Source of the DNA: Kineosporia corallincola
GTDB taxonomy: Bacteria > Actinomycetota > Actinomycetes > Actinomycetales > Kineosporiaceae
Length of the DNA: 64,000 bases
NCBI RefSeq assembly: GCF_018499875.1
Contig: NZ_JAHBAY010000004.1
Span: forward strand, 1-64,000
Direction: 5' to 3'
A program made the translations under genes and the position numbers. Under the pieces are notes generated by a model. That model was not told the DNA's origin. It was given only the letters and a program-made list of their open reading frames with translations, and made no database searches. Of the stretch, positions 42,871-51,828 are shown in pieces. Positions within the stretch are counted from its first letter, which is position 1. Every line of letters begins with the position of its first letter.

Positions 42871-44399
42871 GACTGGACCTCCGGGACGGTGTGCAGGGCC
42901 TGCTCCGACGCCGACGCGGCGACCAGGGCCTCTTCGGTCAGTTCACCGGCGCCGAACTCGGCGGTCAGCCGGCCGGCGGCCATCACCAGCACCCGGTCGG
43001 CGATCGCGGTGACCTCGGCCAGCTCGGACGAGATGAACAGCACGCCGAACCCGGCCTGGGCCAGACCCGCCATCAGCTCGGCGATCTGGCTCTTCGCCCC
43101 CACGTCCACACCCCGGGTCGGCTCGTCGAGCAGCAGCACCACCGGGTCGGTGAGCATGGCCCGGGCCAGCACCACCTTCTGCTGGTTGCCACCGCTCAGC
43201 GAGGTGACGGGCAGCCCGAGATCGCCTGACCTGATGGCCAGTTCGTCCACCTTGGCGCGCGCGGTGTCGCGCTGCGCGCCACGCCGGAACAGCCCGCCGC
43301 GGGTGAGCCGCCCGAGGGTGGAGAGCACGATGTTGTCGCGCACCGACATGCTCTGCACCAGGCCGTCACGCTGCCGGTCCTCCGGCACCAGGGCGAGACC
43401 GGCGGCCAGCCGGGCGCGCACCGTGCCCTTCGGTTCCAGGTGCCCCTTCACCCGCACGGTGCCGGAGGCGGTGGGCCGCAGACCGATCAGCGCCTCCATC
43501 AGCTCGGTGCGTCCTGCCCCCATCAGGCCGTAGATGCCGACCACCTCACCCGCCCGCACCCGGAAGCTCACGTCGTCCACCCGCGGTCGGCTGGGACCGG
43601 CCACGGTGAGATGGTCCACCTCCAGCAGGGTTTCGCCGGTTGCGGAGCCGTTGCGGGTGAACAGGCTGTCCGGGTCGCGGCCCACCATCTGCCGCACGAT
43701 CCAAGCGGTGTCGGTGTTGCGCATCGTCTCGTGGGCCACCAGCCGGCCGTCACGCAGCACCGTGACGTGGTCGCCGATCCGGCGGAACTCATCGAGCTTG
43801 TGCGAGATGTAGATGATCGTCACGTCGTCGGCGAGCAGGTCACCCATCACCGAGAACAGCACGTCCACCTCGTGACTGGACAACGCGGAGGTGGGCTCGT
43901 CCATGATCAGGATGCGCACGTCCTCCAGTAGCACCCGGGCGATCTCGACGAGTTGCTGCTGACCGATGGGCAGTTCACCGACCAGCCGGTCCGGGTTCAG
44001 GCGTGCCTGGCCGAGCCGCTCCAGCACCACGCGGGCCCGCTCGCGCTGGGCCTTCAGGTCGCTGAGGCCACGGCTGCGCAGTTCCCTTCCGGCGAAGAGG
44101 TTCTCGGCGATCGAGAGGTTCGGGAACAGGCTGAGTTCCTGGTGGATGATGCCGATCCCGAGTCGCATGGCGGTGCGCGGGCCGTCGATCGCCACCGGCT
44201 CGCCGTCCAGCAGAACGCGTCCGGCACTGGGGCGTTCGGCGCCGCAGAGGATCCTCATCAGCGTGGACTTGCCCGCGCCGTTCTCGCCCACCAGCACGTT
44301 GACCGCGCCGCGGTAGGCGTGGAAGGTGACCTCGCGCAGTGCGTGCACCCCGCCGTAGTTCTTGCTCACCGACTCGGCGGTGAGCACCGCGCGGCTCAC
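42867..44399 (-). CDS. Sugar ABC transporter ATP-binding protein (RbsA type)
   Basis: A 510-residue double ABC ATPase. The first domain has the Walker A GENGAGKST, signature LPIGQQQLVEIARV and Walker B ILIMDEPTSAL. The second has the altered Walker A GLMGAGRTEL usual for RbsA/XylG, signature LSGGNQQKVVLARA and Walker B LLLDEPTRGVD. It overlaps both the permease and the DUF2291 gene by 4 bases. Confidence 0.96.
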   Translation of the reverse strand: MSRAVLTAESVSKNYGGVHALREVTFHAYRGAVNVLVGENGAGKSTLMRILCGAERPSAGRVLLDGEPVAIDGPRTAMRLGIGIIHQELSLFPNLSIAENLFAGRELRSRGLSDLKAQRERARVVLERLGQARLNPDRLVGELPIGQQQLVEIARVLLEDVRILIMDEPTSALSSHEVDVLFSVMGDLLADDVTIIYISHKLDEFRRIGDHVTVLRDGRLVAHETMRNTDTAWIVRQMVGRDPDSLFTRNGSATGETLLEVDHLTVAGPSRPRVDDVSFRVRAGEVVGIYGLMGAGRTELMEALIGLRPTASGTVRVKGHLEPKGTVRARLAAGLALVPEDRQRDGLVQSMSVRDNIVLSTLGRLTRGGLFRRGAQRDTARAKVDELAIRSGDLGLPVTSLSGGNQQKVVLARAMLTDPVVLLLDEPTRGVDVGAKSQIAELMAGLAQAGFGVLFISSELAEVTAIADRVLVMAAGRLTAEFGAGELTEEALVAASASEQALHTVPEVQS

Positions 44400-45097
44400 G
44401 CCCCCACCTCCAGACTGACCGGAACGATCATCACCGTTCCCGGGACCAGTGACGAGAACGCGCCGCTGAAGCTGACTTCCGCGCCCTCCAGGTCGGCCGG
44501 GTCGTCCGGCAGCCGAGCGAGGACGTCCGTGCGCACCCGGTCGTTCAGCCGGGTGGCCACGTCGGCGTAGTCGAGCTGGTTCGCGAAGTCGCTGAAACCG
44601 ATGAAGCCCACCGCGTCTCGCAGGGCGGTGCCGGCGATCACCTGACCGGTGCCGATGCTCACGTCGTCCGTGGTTCCCTCGAGACGCACGGTGAGCGGTC
44701 GCGAGGGTGAGTCGGCATCGACCGCGGTGACCGTGCCGGATCCCTTGATCAGGTAGGAGAACGCCCCGCCGACCCCCGCCCGGTGGCCGTACTGCTCGCC
44801 CGCCGCGTCCGGGTCGGCGTCGATCGCGGCCAGCAGGGTGTTCGCGTCGACCGCCTGATCCTGAACCGCCGGAAGCACTTTCGAGTCCCAGACCTGGTCG
44901 ACGTAGACGGCCGGGTCGAAGGTCCCACGACCGGCCGCGGCCTGTGCGTCGCTCCCGCTCTCGATCGTGTAGATGCCGGGGACGTGCGAGCAGGCACCGG
45001 TGAGGACGAGGACCGCGACGACCGTGGCAGCGGTCAGAAGTCGCCGTGCGGGTCGGCTCACAGCAAAGTGAATATCCATTCGGCGCTGATTGGACAT
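44396..45097 (-). CDS. DUF2291 lipoprotein
   Basis: A 233-residue lipoprotein (lipobox LVLTGACS) of the DUF2291 family, known as a companion of RbsA/B/C-type importers. The mature part carries FDPAVYVDQVWDSKVLPAV, which is the family's conserved opening. First gene of the operon. The start is uncertain: ATG at 45097 or 45079; neither has a good ribosome binding site, and both place the operator-like repeat 45071-45082 inside or at the start of the coding region. Likely extracytoplasmic helper of the transporter; mechanism unknown. Confidence 0.88.
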   Translation of the reverse strand: MSNQRRMDIHFAVSRPARRLLTAATVVAVLVLTGACSHVPGIYTIESGSDAQAAAGRGTFDPAVYVDQVWDSKVLPAVQDQAVDANTLLAAIDADPDAAGEQYGHRAGVGGAFSYLIKGSGTVTAVDADSPSRPLTVRLEGTTDDVSIGTGQVIAGTALRDAVGFIGFSDFANQLDYADVATRLNDRVRTDVLARLPDDPADLEGAEVSFSGAFSSLVPGTVMIVPVSLEVGA

Positions 45098-45194
45098 AGC
45101 CCGATCATGAATCCGGGCAACCCGGATGTCAATGGGTGTTCCGGACCTCGACGCAGTGTCATGCTGAATAACTCGCCGATGTCGAATGGATATG
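45071..45194. promoter_or_regulatory. Divergent control region with facing operator-like repeats
   Basis: AATATCCATTCG (45071-45082) and CGAATGGATATG (45183-45194) are inverted copies (11 of 12 bases) 112 bases apart, flanking the promoters of the DUF2291-led operon and the SorC-type regulator. Spacing and symmetry suit a regulator that loops DNA or represses both directions. Inferred. Confidence 0.6.
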
Positions 45195-45202
45195 TGCCTG
45201 AC

Positions 45203-46180
45203 ATGACCGAAGCGTCGCCACGTCTGTCCGCCGGCCAGGTCCGGCTCCTCACCAAGGTGGCCCGGATGTATCACGAGCGAGGGCTGCGGCAGCCGGAAAT
45301 AGCCACCAGTCTCCATATTTCGCAACCCCGGGTGTCTCGTCTGCTGAAGCGTGCCGTCGAGCTGGGCATCGTGCGCACCATCGTGATCTCGCCGCGCGGC
45401 GTCTACGCCGACCTGGAGGAGGCGGTCGAGCGTAGGTACGGCGTGAGCGAGGTGGTGGTCGCCGACACCGGTGACGAGACCGACGAGCAGCGCATCCTGC
45501 CGGCCCTGGCCTCGGCCGCCGCCGTCTACCTGGAGACGACGCTGACCGGCGGCGAACGGGTGGGCATCTCGTCGTGGAGCTCCACCCTGCTGGCCGCGGT
45601 GGAGGCGATGCAGCCGCGCCCGGTACGGGCCACCGACGAGGTGGTGCAGGTGCTGGGAGGCATGGGGGTGGTCACGGCCCAGGCCACGGCCACCCGGCTG
45701 ACCGGCCGGCTGGCGCAGGTGACCGGCGGCAACGCCGTGTACCTGCCGGCCCCCGGGCTGGTCGCGTCCTCCCTCACCCGCGACGGGCTGGTCGCCGACC
45801 AGGCCATAGCCGACGTGCTGCGCGCCTGGCGGCACCTCACCCTGCTGCTGGCCGGCATCGGCAGTCTGGAGCCCTCACCGTTGCTGCGACAGAGCGGAAA
45901 CGCCATCGCCGAGACCGAAATGGGCCATCTGCGGCGTCTCGGCGCGGTCGGTGACGTGTGCCTGCGCTTCTTCGACGAGCACGGGGCGCACATCACCACA
46001 CCGTTCGAGGACCGTCTCGTCGGCATCGGCGCCGACGTGTTGCGGCGTGTTCCCCGCCGGGTCGGGGTGGCCGGTGGGGAACGCAAGTACAACGCGATCC
46101 GGGCAGCCTTGCTCGGTGGCTGGGTGAACGTGCTGATCACCGACCACCGGGTGGCGGAACGCCTGGCCGCGGAGGGCTGA
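45203..46180 (+). CDS. SorC/DeoR-type sugar-binding transcriptional regulator
   Basis: A 325-residue regulator. The N-terminal helix-turn-helix (residues about 8-60) includes RGLRQPEIATSLHISQPRVS, and the C-terminal sugar-binding domain begins VSEVVVADTGDETDEQRILP with GGERVGISSWSSTLLAAVEA (phosphosugar loop) and LLLAGIGSLEPSPLLRQSG. In-frame ATGs at 45179 and 45161 are possible starts. It is divergent from the transporter/enzyme operon and is the natural controller of it, responding to the phosphorylated sugar. Confidence 0.93.
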   Translation: MTEASPRLSAGQVRLLTKVARMYHERGLRQPEIATSLHISQPRVSRLLKRAVELGIVRTIVISPRGVYADLEEAVERRYGVSEVVVADTGDETDEQRILPALASAAAVYLETTLTGGERVGISSWSSTLLAAVEAMQPRPVRATDEVVQVLGGMGVVTAQATATRLTGRLAQVTGGNAVYLPAPGLVASSLTRDGLVADQAIADVLRAWRHLTLLLAGIGSLEPSPLLRQSGNAIAETEMGHLRRLGAVGDVCLRFFDEHGAHITTPFEDRLVGIGADVLRRVPRRVGVAGGERKYNAIRAALLGGWVNVLITDHRVAERLAAEG

Positions 46181-46249
46181 AACGCCAAGACTGTCGGACC
46201 GCGCGGTTAGAGTGTGCCCCGAACGCACTCAGGGTTTCGGGGGAATCTG

Positions 46250-47254
46250 ATGAAGCGTCAGGCGTGCTGGGCCATGGCTCTCGCCGTTGTGCTGATGGCC
46301 GTGGGGGTTCCGGCCCGCGCCGGGCAGGTCACGGGATCGTCGTCGTCCACGGTTCGAAGTGCGGCGTACCAGCCGATCGACACCGGTGACCGGGCGGCCG
46401 TGCGCCGTGCTGTGCTCAAACGGCTGCGCCCCGCGCTGGCGGTGAAGGTGAAGTGGGACGGGTCGGTCGCGCACTGCCGGTCCGGCAGACCGTCGGTCGC
46501 CACACAGCGCGCCACCCTGAAGGCGGTCAACTTCTTCCGGGCGATGAGCGGGCTGGCCCCGATCACGTTCGACGCGAAACTGTCGGCCGGGGCGCAGAAA
46601 GCGGCGCTGATCATGGACGCCGAGAGCTCGCTCAGCCACTTCCCGCCGCGCTCGTGGAACTGCTGGAGCAAGGCCGGGGCCGAGGCGGCGGGCCGTTCCA
46701 ACCTCTGTCTGGGCTGCACCGGTGCGGAGTCGATCCTCGAATACATGGACGATCCCGGGCCCGGCAACAAGGCGGCCGGCCATCGGCGGTGGCTGCTGTA
46801 CCCCTACGTGAAGACCATGGGCAGTGGCGTCACCAGCGGTGCCAGTGCCCTGCGGGTCATCCCGAGCGCCCGGGTCCAGGTCAAGGCCCCGAAATGGGTT
46901 TCCTGGCCCACGCCAGGCTATTTCCCCAACGAGCTGGAGCCCGGCGGCCGCTGGTCGCTGAGTTCGTCCAACGACCACGCCGACTTCTCCGCGGCCAGGG
47001 TCGCGGTCCGCACGGCGAAGGGCACCCGGCTCAAGGTCGTGCTGCACCGGCCGGTCGAGCACGGCGCACCCGACTACGGTTCACCCGGACTGGTCTGGGA
47101 GATCGGTGATCTCGCTCTCCCCACGGGGGCGAAGGGCCGCCGCATCGACGTCACGGTCTCGGGCATCCGGGTCTGGAACGCCACCGACACCGCGCTGACC
47201 AAGAAGAAGGTCACCCATCGGTACTCGGTCCGGTTCTTCAATCCGGACGCGTGA
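46250..47254 (+). CDS. Secreted CAP-superfamily protein
   Basis: A 334-residue exported protein. Signal peptide about 1-25 (CWAMALAVVLMAVGVPARAG). A CAP/SCP-like core lies at about 75-210: RATLKAVNFFRAMSGLAPIT, AALIMDAESSLSHFPP, GAESILEYMDDPGPGN and GHRRWLLYPYVKTMGSG. Three closely spaced cysteines (NCWSK, SNLCLGCTG) suggest disulfides. A C-terminal beta domain of about 100 residues follows. It is a more distant CAP relative than the 29.9 kb protein. The last 17 bases overlap the convergent gene. Confidence 0.88.
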   Translation: MKRQACWAMALAVVLMAVGVPARAGQVTGSSSSTVRSAAYQPIDTGDRAAVRRAVLKRLRPALAVKVKWDGSVAHCRSGRPSVATQRATLKAVNFFRAMSGLAPITFDAKLSAGAQKAALIMDAESSLSHFPPRSWNCWSKAGAEAAGRSNLCLGCTGAESILEYMDDPGPGNKAAGHRRWLLYPYVKTMGSGVTSGASALRVIPSARVQVKAPKWVSWPTPGYFPNELEPGGRWSLSSSNDHADFSAARVAVRTAKGTRLKVVLHRPVEHGAPDYGSPGLVWEIGDLALPTGAKGRRIDVTVSGIRVWNATDTALTKKKVTHRYSVRFFNPDA

Positions 47255-48404
47255 CCAGCTCGTCCAGCTGGGCCGGGGTGAGCGGCCGCTGGTAGGCCTT
47301 GCGCAGCACGCGGTTCCGGGTTTCGTCGTCGGCGGTGTCGGCCAGTGCCACCCACCAGTCCACGCCGGCCGGGTAGGCCCACAGGTACGAACGCAGCAGC
47401 GGATCGGCGCCGCGTTCCGACAGCACGTCGCTGATCGTGGCGTTCGTCCACCAGGGCACCCGGGCCCGGGCGTGATTCGCGCACTCCATCAACGGAATTC
47501 CGGAGTTCACGGCCAGATGCAGCTCCGCGCGCACCAGTTGCAGGTAGTGGGTCAGTCGCAGCCGGGCGATCAGCGGGGCGTCGTCGGGGGCCAGAAACAA
47601 GGGCAGGGTCTGGGCCAGCCCTTCCAGCATCATCTGGTAGGGCAGGTTCACCGACAGCAGCCGCAGCCAGGGCACGTCCGGGTCGTCCGCGCACACCTGG
47701 GCGTACGAGGCCGACTGCAAGGCATGGCCGAGCAGCTCGTGCATCGCGAACTGGCGCACCTGCACGACGGTGAACGAGGAGTGCCGCCGGTTGAAGCGCA
47801 GCCGGGCCTGGCTCCCGGCGCCGTCCAGCCAGTAGCCCCAGTAGTCCTCGACGTCCACCATCTCGACCCGCACCGTGCAGGGGGCGCGGGTGCCCACCAG
47901 CGCACGGGTCCTCGGCTCCAGCTCCCGGGCGATCACCGGGATCTGCTCGGCCGCCTCCTCCGGGGTGAGTGGTTCCTCAGACTTCAGCAGCTGCCGGTTC
48001 AGGTCCGGGCCCCAGCCGATCCCGAGCTCCTCCACGGCCCGCACGGCCCGGTCCCGCACGCTCTGGATGTGCTCCTCGGGCCGGTCCGTGGCGTCGCAGC
48101 CCTGGGTGTCACGCAGATAGGTGTGCAGCGGATCGCGCCGCCCGAGCAGAGCGCCCGCGTAGGCCCGGTGCGCGCGCACCGCATCCCTGATGTCCCGCGC
48201 CCCGGCGCCGATCTCGGCCGCCTTTCCGGCGCACCGGGTGAGCTGCTGATACACGTCCAGGCGACTGCGCGCCGCCGGCACCGGCCGACGGTCGGGGGCG
48301 CAGTCGTAGTCGATCACCGCCTGCGCGCCACGGCTGAGCTCATAGGCGTGCCAGGACCGCACGATGCCCTCGACCCGGTCCCGCAACGCCGACACCTCAC
48401 CCAC
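47238..48404 (-). CDS. Unusual HELLGH zinc-metallohydrolase-like protein
   Basis: A 388-residue soluble protein. The central motif AMHELLGHALQS fits the HExxH zinc site, and the downstream YQMMLEGLAQTLPLFL could supply the third ligand Glu, the pattern of gluzincin peptidases and the DUF885 group. The N-terminal half is helical. No signal peptide, so cytoplasmic. I cannot name the family with confidence. It ends inside the 3' end of the CAP gene on the opposite strand. Confidence 0.82.
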   Translation of the reverse strand: MGEVSALRDRVEGIVRSWHAYELSRGAQAVIDYDCAPDRRPVPAARSRLDVYQQLTRCAGKAAEIGAGARDIRDAVRAHRAYAGALLGRRDPLHTYLRDTQGCDATDRPEEHIQSVRDRAVRAVEELGIGWGPDLNRQLLKSEEPLTPEEAAEQIPVIARELEPRTRALVGTRAPCTVRVEMVDVEDYWGYWLDGAGSQARLRFNRRHSSFTVVQVRQFAMHELLGHALQSASYAQVCADDPDVPWLRLLSVNLPYQMMLEGLAQTLPLFLAPDDAPLIARLRLTHYLQLVRAELHLAVNSGIPLMECANHARARVPWWTNATISDVLSERGADPLLRSYLWAYPAGVDWWVALADTADDETRNRVLRKAYQRPLTPAQLDELVTRPD

Positions 48405-48473
48405 CCGGCCAGGCTAAGGCGAGCGAGCGTGTCCGGTATGCCGGAATTGCTGCCGCTGGGCGCAGCGGCCGGT

Positions 48474-48755
48474 TCAGCTCTCGAAGCCCGAGGTCAGAGC
48501 GTCGTCCACGGCGTCGGGCGCATAGGTGCGGAAAGCCAGGTAGGTGCGCGTGGACACGACACCCTCGACCTTGCCCAGATGGTCGGCGATGATGTCGGCC
48601 AGGGCGTCCTGCTGCTCGACGCGCACGATGGCGACCAGGTCGACGTCACCGGTCACCGAGTACACCTCGCGCACCCCCTCGATGGCGGCGACCGTCGTCG
48701 CGACCTCGGGAATCCGGTCCGGCCTGGCTTGGAGCATCACGATCGCGGTGATCAC
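48474..48755 (-). CDS. Stand-alone RAM (Lrp/AsnC ligand-binding) domain protein
   Basis: A 93-residue protein made only of the Lrp/AsnC effector domain: ITAIVMLQARPDRIPEVA, GVREVYSVTGDVDLVAIVRV and VSTRTYLAFRTY. There is no DNA-binding domain. Such free RAM domains may oligomerise with full-length Lrp proteins or bind amino acids. No metabolic partner gene adjacent. Confidence 0.93.
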   Translation of the reverse strand: MITAIVMLQARPDRIPEVATTVAAIEGVREVYSVTGDVDLVAIVRVEQQDALADIIADHLGKVEGVVSTRTYLAFRTYAPDAVDDALTSGFES

Positions 48756-48908
48756 GCCGTCAGCCTAGTACCGGCCCGCTCGCACCCGCGCGGCGGGACC
48801 GAACCGCGGCTTTAGAGTAGGTACTCAGGGGTTTCCACCATTCATGTGCGTGTGTACCGGCTATTAGGTTTGTCGGGTCCTGGCGGATCGAACGGGAGCA
48901 CGCCGACG

Positions 48909-49757
48909 ATGACGACCCAGCCGCACGACCCGCAGGCCGACTCGATCGAGGTCGACTGGTCGTGGACGGACTCCGACGAGGACTGGATCCCCCCGGAGAT
49001 CGACACCTCCCGGCCCAGTGCCGCGCGGATGTACGACTACGCGATCGGCGGCAAGGACAACTACGAGGTCGACCGCCGGGCCGTGCACGAGGTGGGCCAG
49101 ATCCTGCCCGACTTCCAGGCCTGCGCCCATGCCAACCGGGGCTTTCTGGTACGGGCTGTCGAGGCCCTGGCCACACTGGGCGTGGACCAGTTCATCGATC
49201 TCGGCTCCGGAATCCCGACCTCGCCGAACGTGCACGAGGTGGCGCAGAAGGCGCAGCCGTCGGCGAAGGTGGTCTACGTCGACAACGACCCGATCGTGAT
49301 GACCTACAACCGGGCGCTGCGAGAGCCGCAGCCGGGCGTGCTCTCGCTGGATCACGACATGCGGCGGCCGCATGCGATCCTCGACGACCCGCGGCTGCGC
49401 GCCCATCTCGACCTGGACCGCCCGGTGGCGCTGTTGCTCGTCGCGGTGCTGCACTTCGTGCGCCGTGAGATGGCGGTGAAGGTGGTCGAGCAGTACGCCA
49501 GGCTGCTGCCCGCCGGCAGCTACATCGCGATCTCCGTGGTCTGCTCCGACGGGATGCAGCCGGCTCTGGTCGAGCGTCTGGAACAGGTCTACGAGGCCTC
49601 GGCCACGCCGTTCGTGGCCCGCACCGGTGCGCAGGTGGAGCAGTTGTTCGACGGCAAGCAGCTGATCGAGCCGGGCCTGACCGACGTCACCCGCTGGCGC
49701 AGCGACCAGGGGCCGCTGCCGATCCGCATTCTCGGTGGGGTCGCCCGCATCGGCTGA
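48909..49757 (+). CDS. DUF574 SAM-dependent methyltransferase
   Basis: A 282-residue protein of the actinobacterial DUF574 (PF04672) family. Hallmarks are SAARMYDYAIGGKDNYEVDR at the N-terminus, FIDLGSGIPTSPNVHEVA (SAM loop) and VVYVDNDPIVMTYNRAL. The ATG at 48909 starts just before the conserved region; an upstream GTG at 48846 is in frame. Substrate unknown. It belongs to the cluster with the HATPase, Scr1-type HTH and DUF397 genes, a grouping repeated in many actinobacterial genomes. Confidence 0.93.
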   Translation: MTTQPHDPQADSIEVDWSWTDSDEDWIPPEIDTSRPSAARMYDYAIGGKDNYEVDRRAVHEVGQILPDFQACAHANRGFLVRAVEALATLGVDQFIDLGSGIPTSPNVHEVAQKAQPSAKVVYVDNDPIVMTYNRALREPQPGVLSLDHDMRRPHAILDDPRLRAHLDLDRPVALLLVAVLHFVRREMAVKVVEQYARLLPAGSYIAISVVCSDGMQPALVERLEQVYEASATPFVARTGAQVEQLFDGKQLIEPGLTDVTRWRSDQGPLPIRILGGVARIG

Positions 49758-49798
49758 GTGCCGCGCGGTCGCGTGTCGTGGGGGTGGGCGTTGGGGGG

Positions 49799-49818
49799 CT
49801 GAGCGTGGTGCGGCTCAG
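49799..49818. terminator. Short hairpin between convergent genes
   Basis: CTGAGC (49799-49804) and GCTCAG (49813-49818) form a 6-pair stem between the DUF574 and HATPase genes; the second arm includes the HATPase stop codon. Confidence 0.35.
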
Positions 49819-50399
49819 GCCGCGCCCTGGATGCTGATCTGTGGGGCCGGCTTCTCGGCGGCCACCTTGGAGAACATGGCCCACACCGACTTGCCCGGCT
49901 GCCGCTGCCCGTCCTGCTCGTCGAGCAGCGTCCAGCCCCAGCAAAGGCTCAGCGACTCGACCAGTTGCAGTCCGCGGCCGCCGCCGGCGGCCAGGTCACG
50001 GGGGCGGCGCACCGGGGGTGTGGGGCTGGGGTCGGTCACCGAGAGGACGACGTGGGCACCGCTGCTCTTCAGGCTGATCCGCACACCGTCGGTGCGACGG
50101 CGGTGCAGCTCGTCCGACGCGGACTCCCGGGAGGCGGCGTCACGTACGCCGTGCGCCAGTGCGTTGGCCAGGAGCTCGGTGGCGACCAAGGCGATGTCAT
50201 CGGCCATCGACTCGGCGCCGAGGTGGGTGAGGCCACGCCTGACCATGGCCCGGCCGAGCGGGACGGCGTGCGGTGTCGAAGGCAGGAGGCAGGTCGCCGA
50301 CCCGGCCTCGAGCACGACGTCGTTCTCGGCAGCACCCTGTTTGGTGGACGGCGAGACGTCCACGGACTGCGGCTGTGCAATCACCACGACAGGCCCCAT
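49815..50399 (-). CDS. HATPase anti-sigma-like regulator (AbaA/RsbW type)
   Basis: A 194-residue single GHKL ATPase domain. The N box is DDIALVATELLANALAHG and the G box is RDLAAGGGRGLQLVESL, with the strand VLSVTDPSP between. The start at 50399 (ATG, preceded by GGAACGAGGT) is chosen over an upstream extension through the operator palindromes. In Streptomyces, proteins of this type pair with WhiJ-like HTH and DUF397 genes (the abaA arrangement). It is divergent from the Scr1-type HTH gene here. Confidence 0.9.
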   Translation of the reverse strand: MGPVVVIAQPQSVDVSPSTKQGAAENDVVLEAGSATCLLPSTPHAVPLGRAMVRRGLTHLGAESMADDIALVATELLANALAHGVRDAASRESASDELHRRRTDGVRISLKSSGAHVVLSVTDPSPTPPVRRPRDLAAGGGRGLQLVESLSLCWGWTLLDEQDGQRQPGKSVWAMFSKVAAEKPAPQISIQGAA

Positions 50400-50488
50400 A
50401 CCTCGTTCCCGACCCCGGGGAGGCTCGGCCGTTCGCCGGACCGGTCTCCCTGAGCCACGCGTTGTGCCGGTGCAAACGCTACCGCCAA

Positions 50489-50540
50489 ATGCACGTGCAT
50501 CTCGAGAGTATCCGATTGGTTCGTGCGGATGCACGTGCAT
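50489..50540. promoter_or_regulatory. Two identical ATGCACGTGCAT palindromes
   Basis: Perfect 12-base palindromes at 50489-50500 and 50529-50540, exactly 40 bases apart centre to centre (about four helical turns), in the 304-base gap between the divergent HATPase and Scr1-type HTH genes. Flanks also agree (ATGCACGTGCATC). Likely binding sites for the neighbouring HTH protein. The rest of the gap (to 50703) shows TTGACA-like TTTGACATC near 50678 and no ORF. Confidence 0.7.
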
Positions 50541-50703
50541 CAAGAGCAAATATGCGAGTCGCCCGAAATTGACTGAAAGTGGCTTCCGCTAGGACTTGAG
50601 CTCGGAGAGATGGCACACTGGCACGGGGTCGCGGCAATGGATACGAAGAGCCACGCTCATCGGCGATCGGATCCTCTTTGACATCATGTGAGGTGCACAC
50701 ACT

Positions 50704-51561
50704 GTGACGACGCCGGGTGGACCGACGGTCCGGCGCATTCTGGTGGGCGCCCAGCTGCGACGTCTGCGGGAGTCGAAGAACCTGACCCGTGAGGCAGCGG
50801 GCTACCGCATCCGCGCGTCCGAATCCAAGATAAGCCGTCTGGAGCTCGGCCGCGTCGGATTCAAGGACCGCGACATCGCCGATCTGCTGGAGTACTACGG
50901 CGTCGAGGACGAGGCGCAGCGTGAGGCCCTGGTGGCCCTGGCGCGCGAGGCCAACGCCCCCGGCTGGTGGCACAGCTATGACGACGTTCTCCCGAACTGG
51001 TTCGAGACGTTCGTCGGCCTCGAGGAAGCCGCCAGCCTGATCCGCAGTTACGAGATCCAGCTGCTGCCGGGCCTTCTCCAGACGGAGGCGTACGCGCGGG
51101 CCGTGGTCAGTGCCGGTGCGCCGACCGCCGCGGTGGCCGAGGTGGAGCGCCGGGTGAACTTCCGGGTGAAGCGCCAGGGCATCCTGCGGCGCGACGATCC
51201 GCCGCATTTCTGGGCCGTCATCGACGAGGCCACGCTGCACCGGCCGATCGGTGGGGCCAAGGTGATGCGCGAGCAGATCGAGCACCTGCTCGACCTGATG
51301 ACGTTGCCGAACGTGACCTTGCAGGTGATGCCGTTCCGGTTCGGCGGGCACGTCGGCGAGGCCGGCGCCTTCACCATCCTGCGCTTCCCCGAGCCGGAGC
51401 TGCCCGACACGGTCTATGTCGAGCACCTGACCAGCGCGCACTACCTGGACAAGCCGGATCACGTGGAGCGCTACGCGCAGACCATGGAACGGCTCACGGT
51501 CGACAGCCAACCGCCGGACATGACCCGGCGCACTCTTCAGAAGATTCTGGCGCAGGCCTAA
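50704..51561 (+). CDS. Scr1/WhiJ-type HTH regulator with DUF5753
   Basis: A 285-residue regulator. An N-terminal XRE helix-turn-helix (residues about 8-70; LRRLRESKNLTREAAGYRIR, SKISRLELGR) is followed by the DUF5753 domain: GLEEAASLIRSYEIQLLPGL, LLQTEAYARAVV, FWAVIDEATLHRPIG and VTLQVMPFRFGGH. GTG start. In this family the HTH protein usually works with an adjacent DUF397 protein, which here lies 267 bases downstream. Confidence 0.94.
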   Translation: MTTPGGPTVRRILVGAQLRRLRESKNLTREAAGYRIRASESKISRLELGRVGFKDRDIADLLEYYGVEDEAQREALVALAREANAPGWWHSYDDVLPNWFETFVGLEEAASLIRSYEIQLLPGLLQTEAYARAVVSAGAPTAAVAEVERRVNFRVKRQGILRRDDPPHFWAVIDEATLHRPIGGAKVMREQIEHLLDLMTLPNVTLQVMPFRFGGHVGEAGAFTILRFPEPELPDTVYVEHLTSAHYLDKPDHVERYAQTMERLTVDSQPPDMTRRTLQKILAQA

Positions 51562-51709
51562 TCAATCCGCGCTGAAAGGCGTCGGTAGACCCTACTTGGG
51601 TCCGATTCCGGGTGGAAACACTCTTGCGTGCACAACCCGCACTGACTCGCTGTGGCGAGACGTGAGCGGAGCGTGTAAATCCCTCTGGTCAGGTGCGCCG
51701 ACCTGCCCG

Positions 51710-51753
51710 TATAGTCCTGAACTGCCCCGCTGCCCGCGCAAATGCACGCGCAG
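51710..51753 (+). promoter_or_regulatory. Promoter and operator-like site upstream of the DUF397 gene
   Basis: TATAGT (51710-51715) is a good -10 box. ATGCACGCGCAG (51742-51753) matches the upstream palindrome at 10 of 12 positions and would lie just after the transcription start. The rest of the 267-base gap shows nothing further. Confidence 0.45.
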
Positions 51754-51828
51754 TAGAACGTGCAGAAGGACAGCCCAAGGTCTCAGCGACCTGACATGGA
51801 TGCCGTCTGCCCACATTCGGAGGTCGAG

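Noticed and set aside
45098-45835. Upstream extension of the DUF2291 gene
   Set aside because: It runs antisense through the SorC regulator and lacks domain content; the lipoprotein signal fixes the start near 45097.
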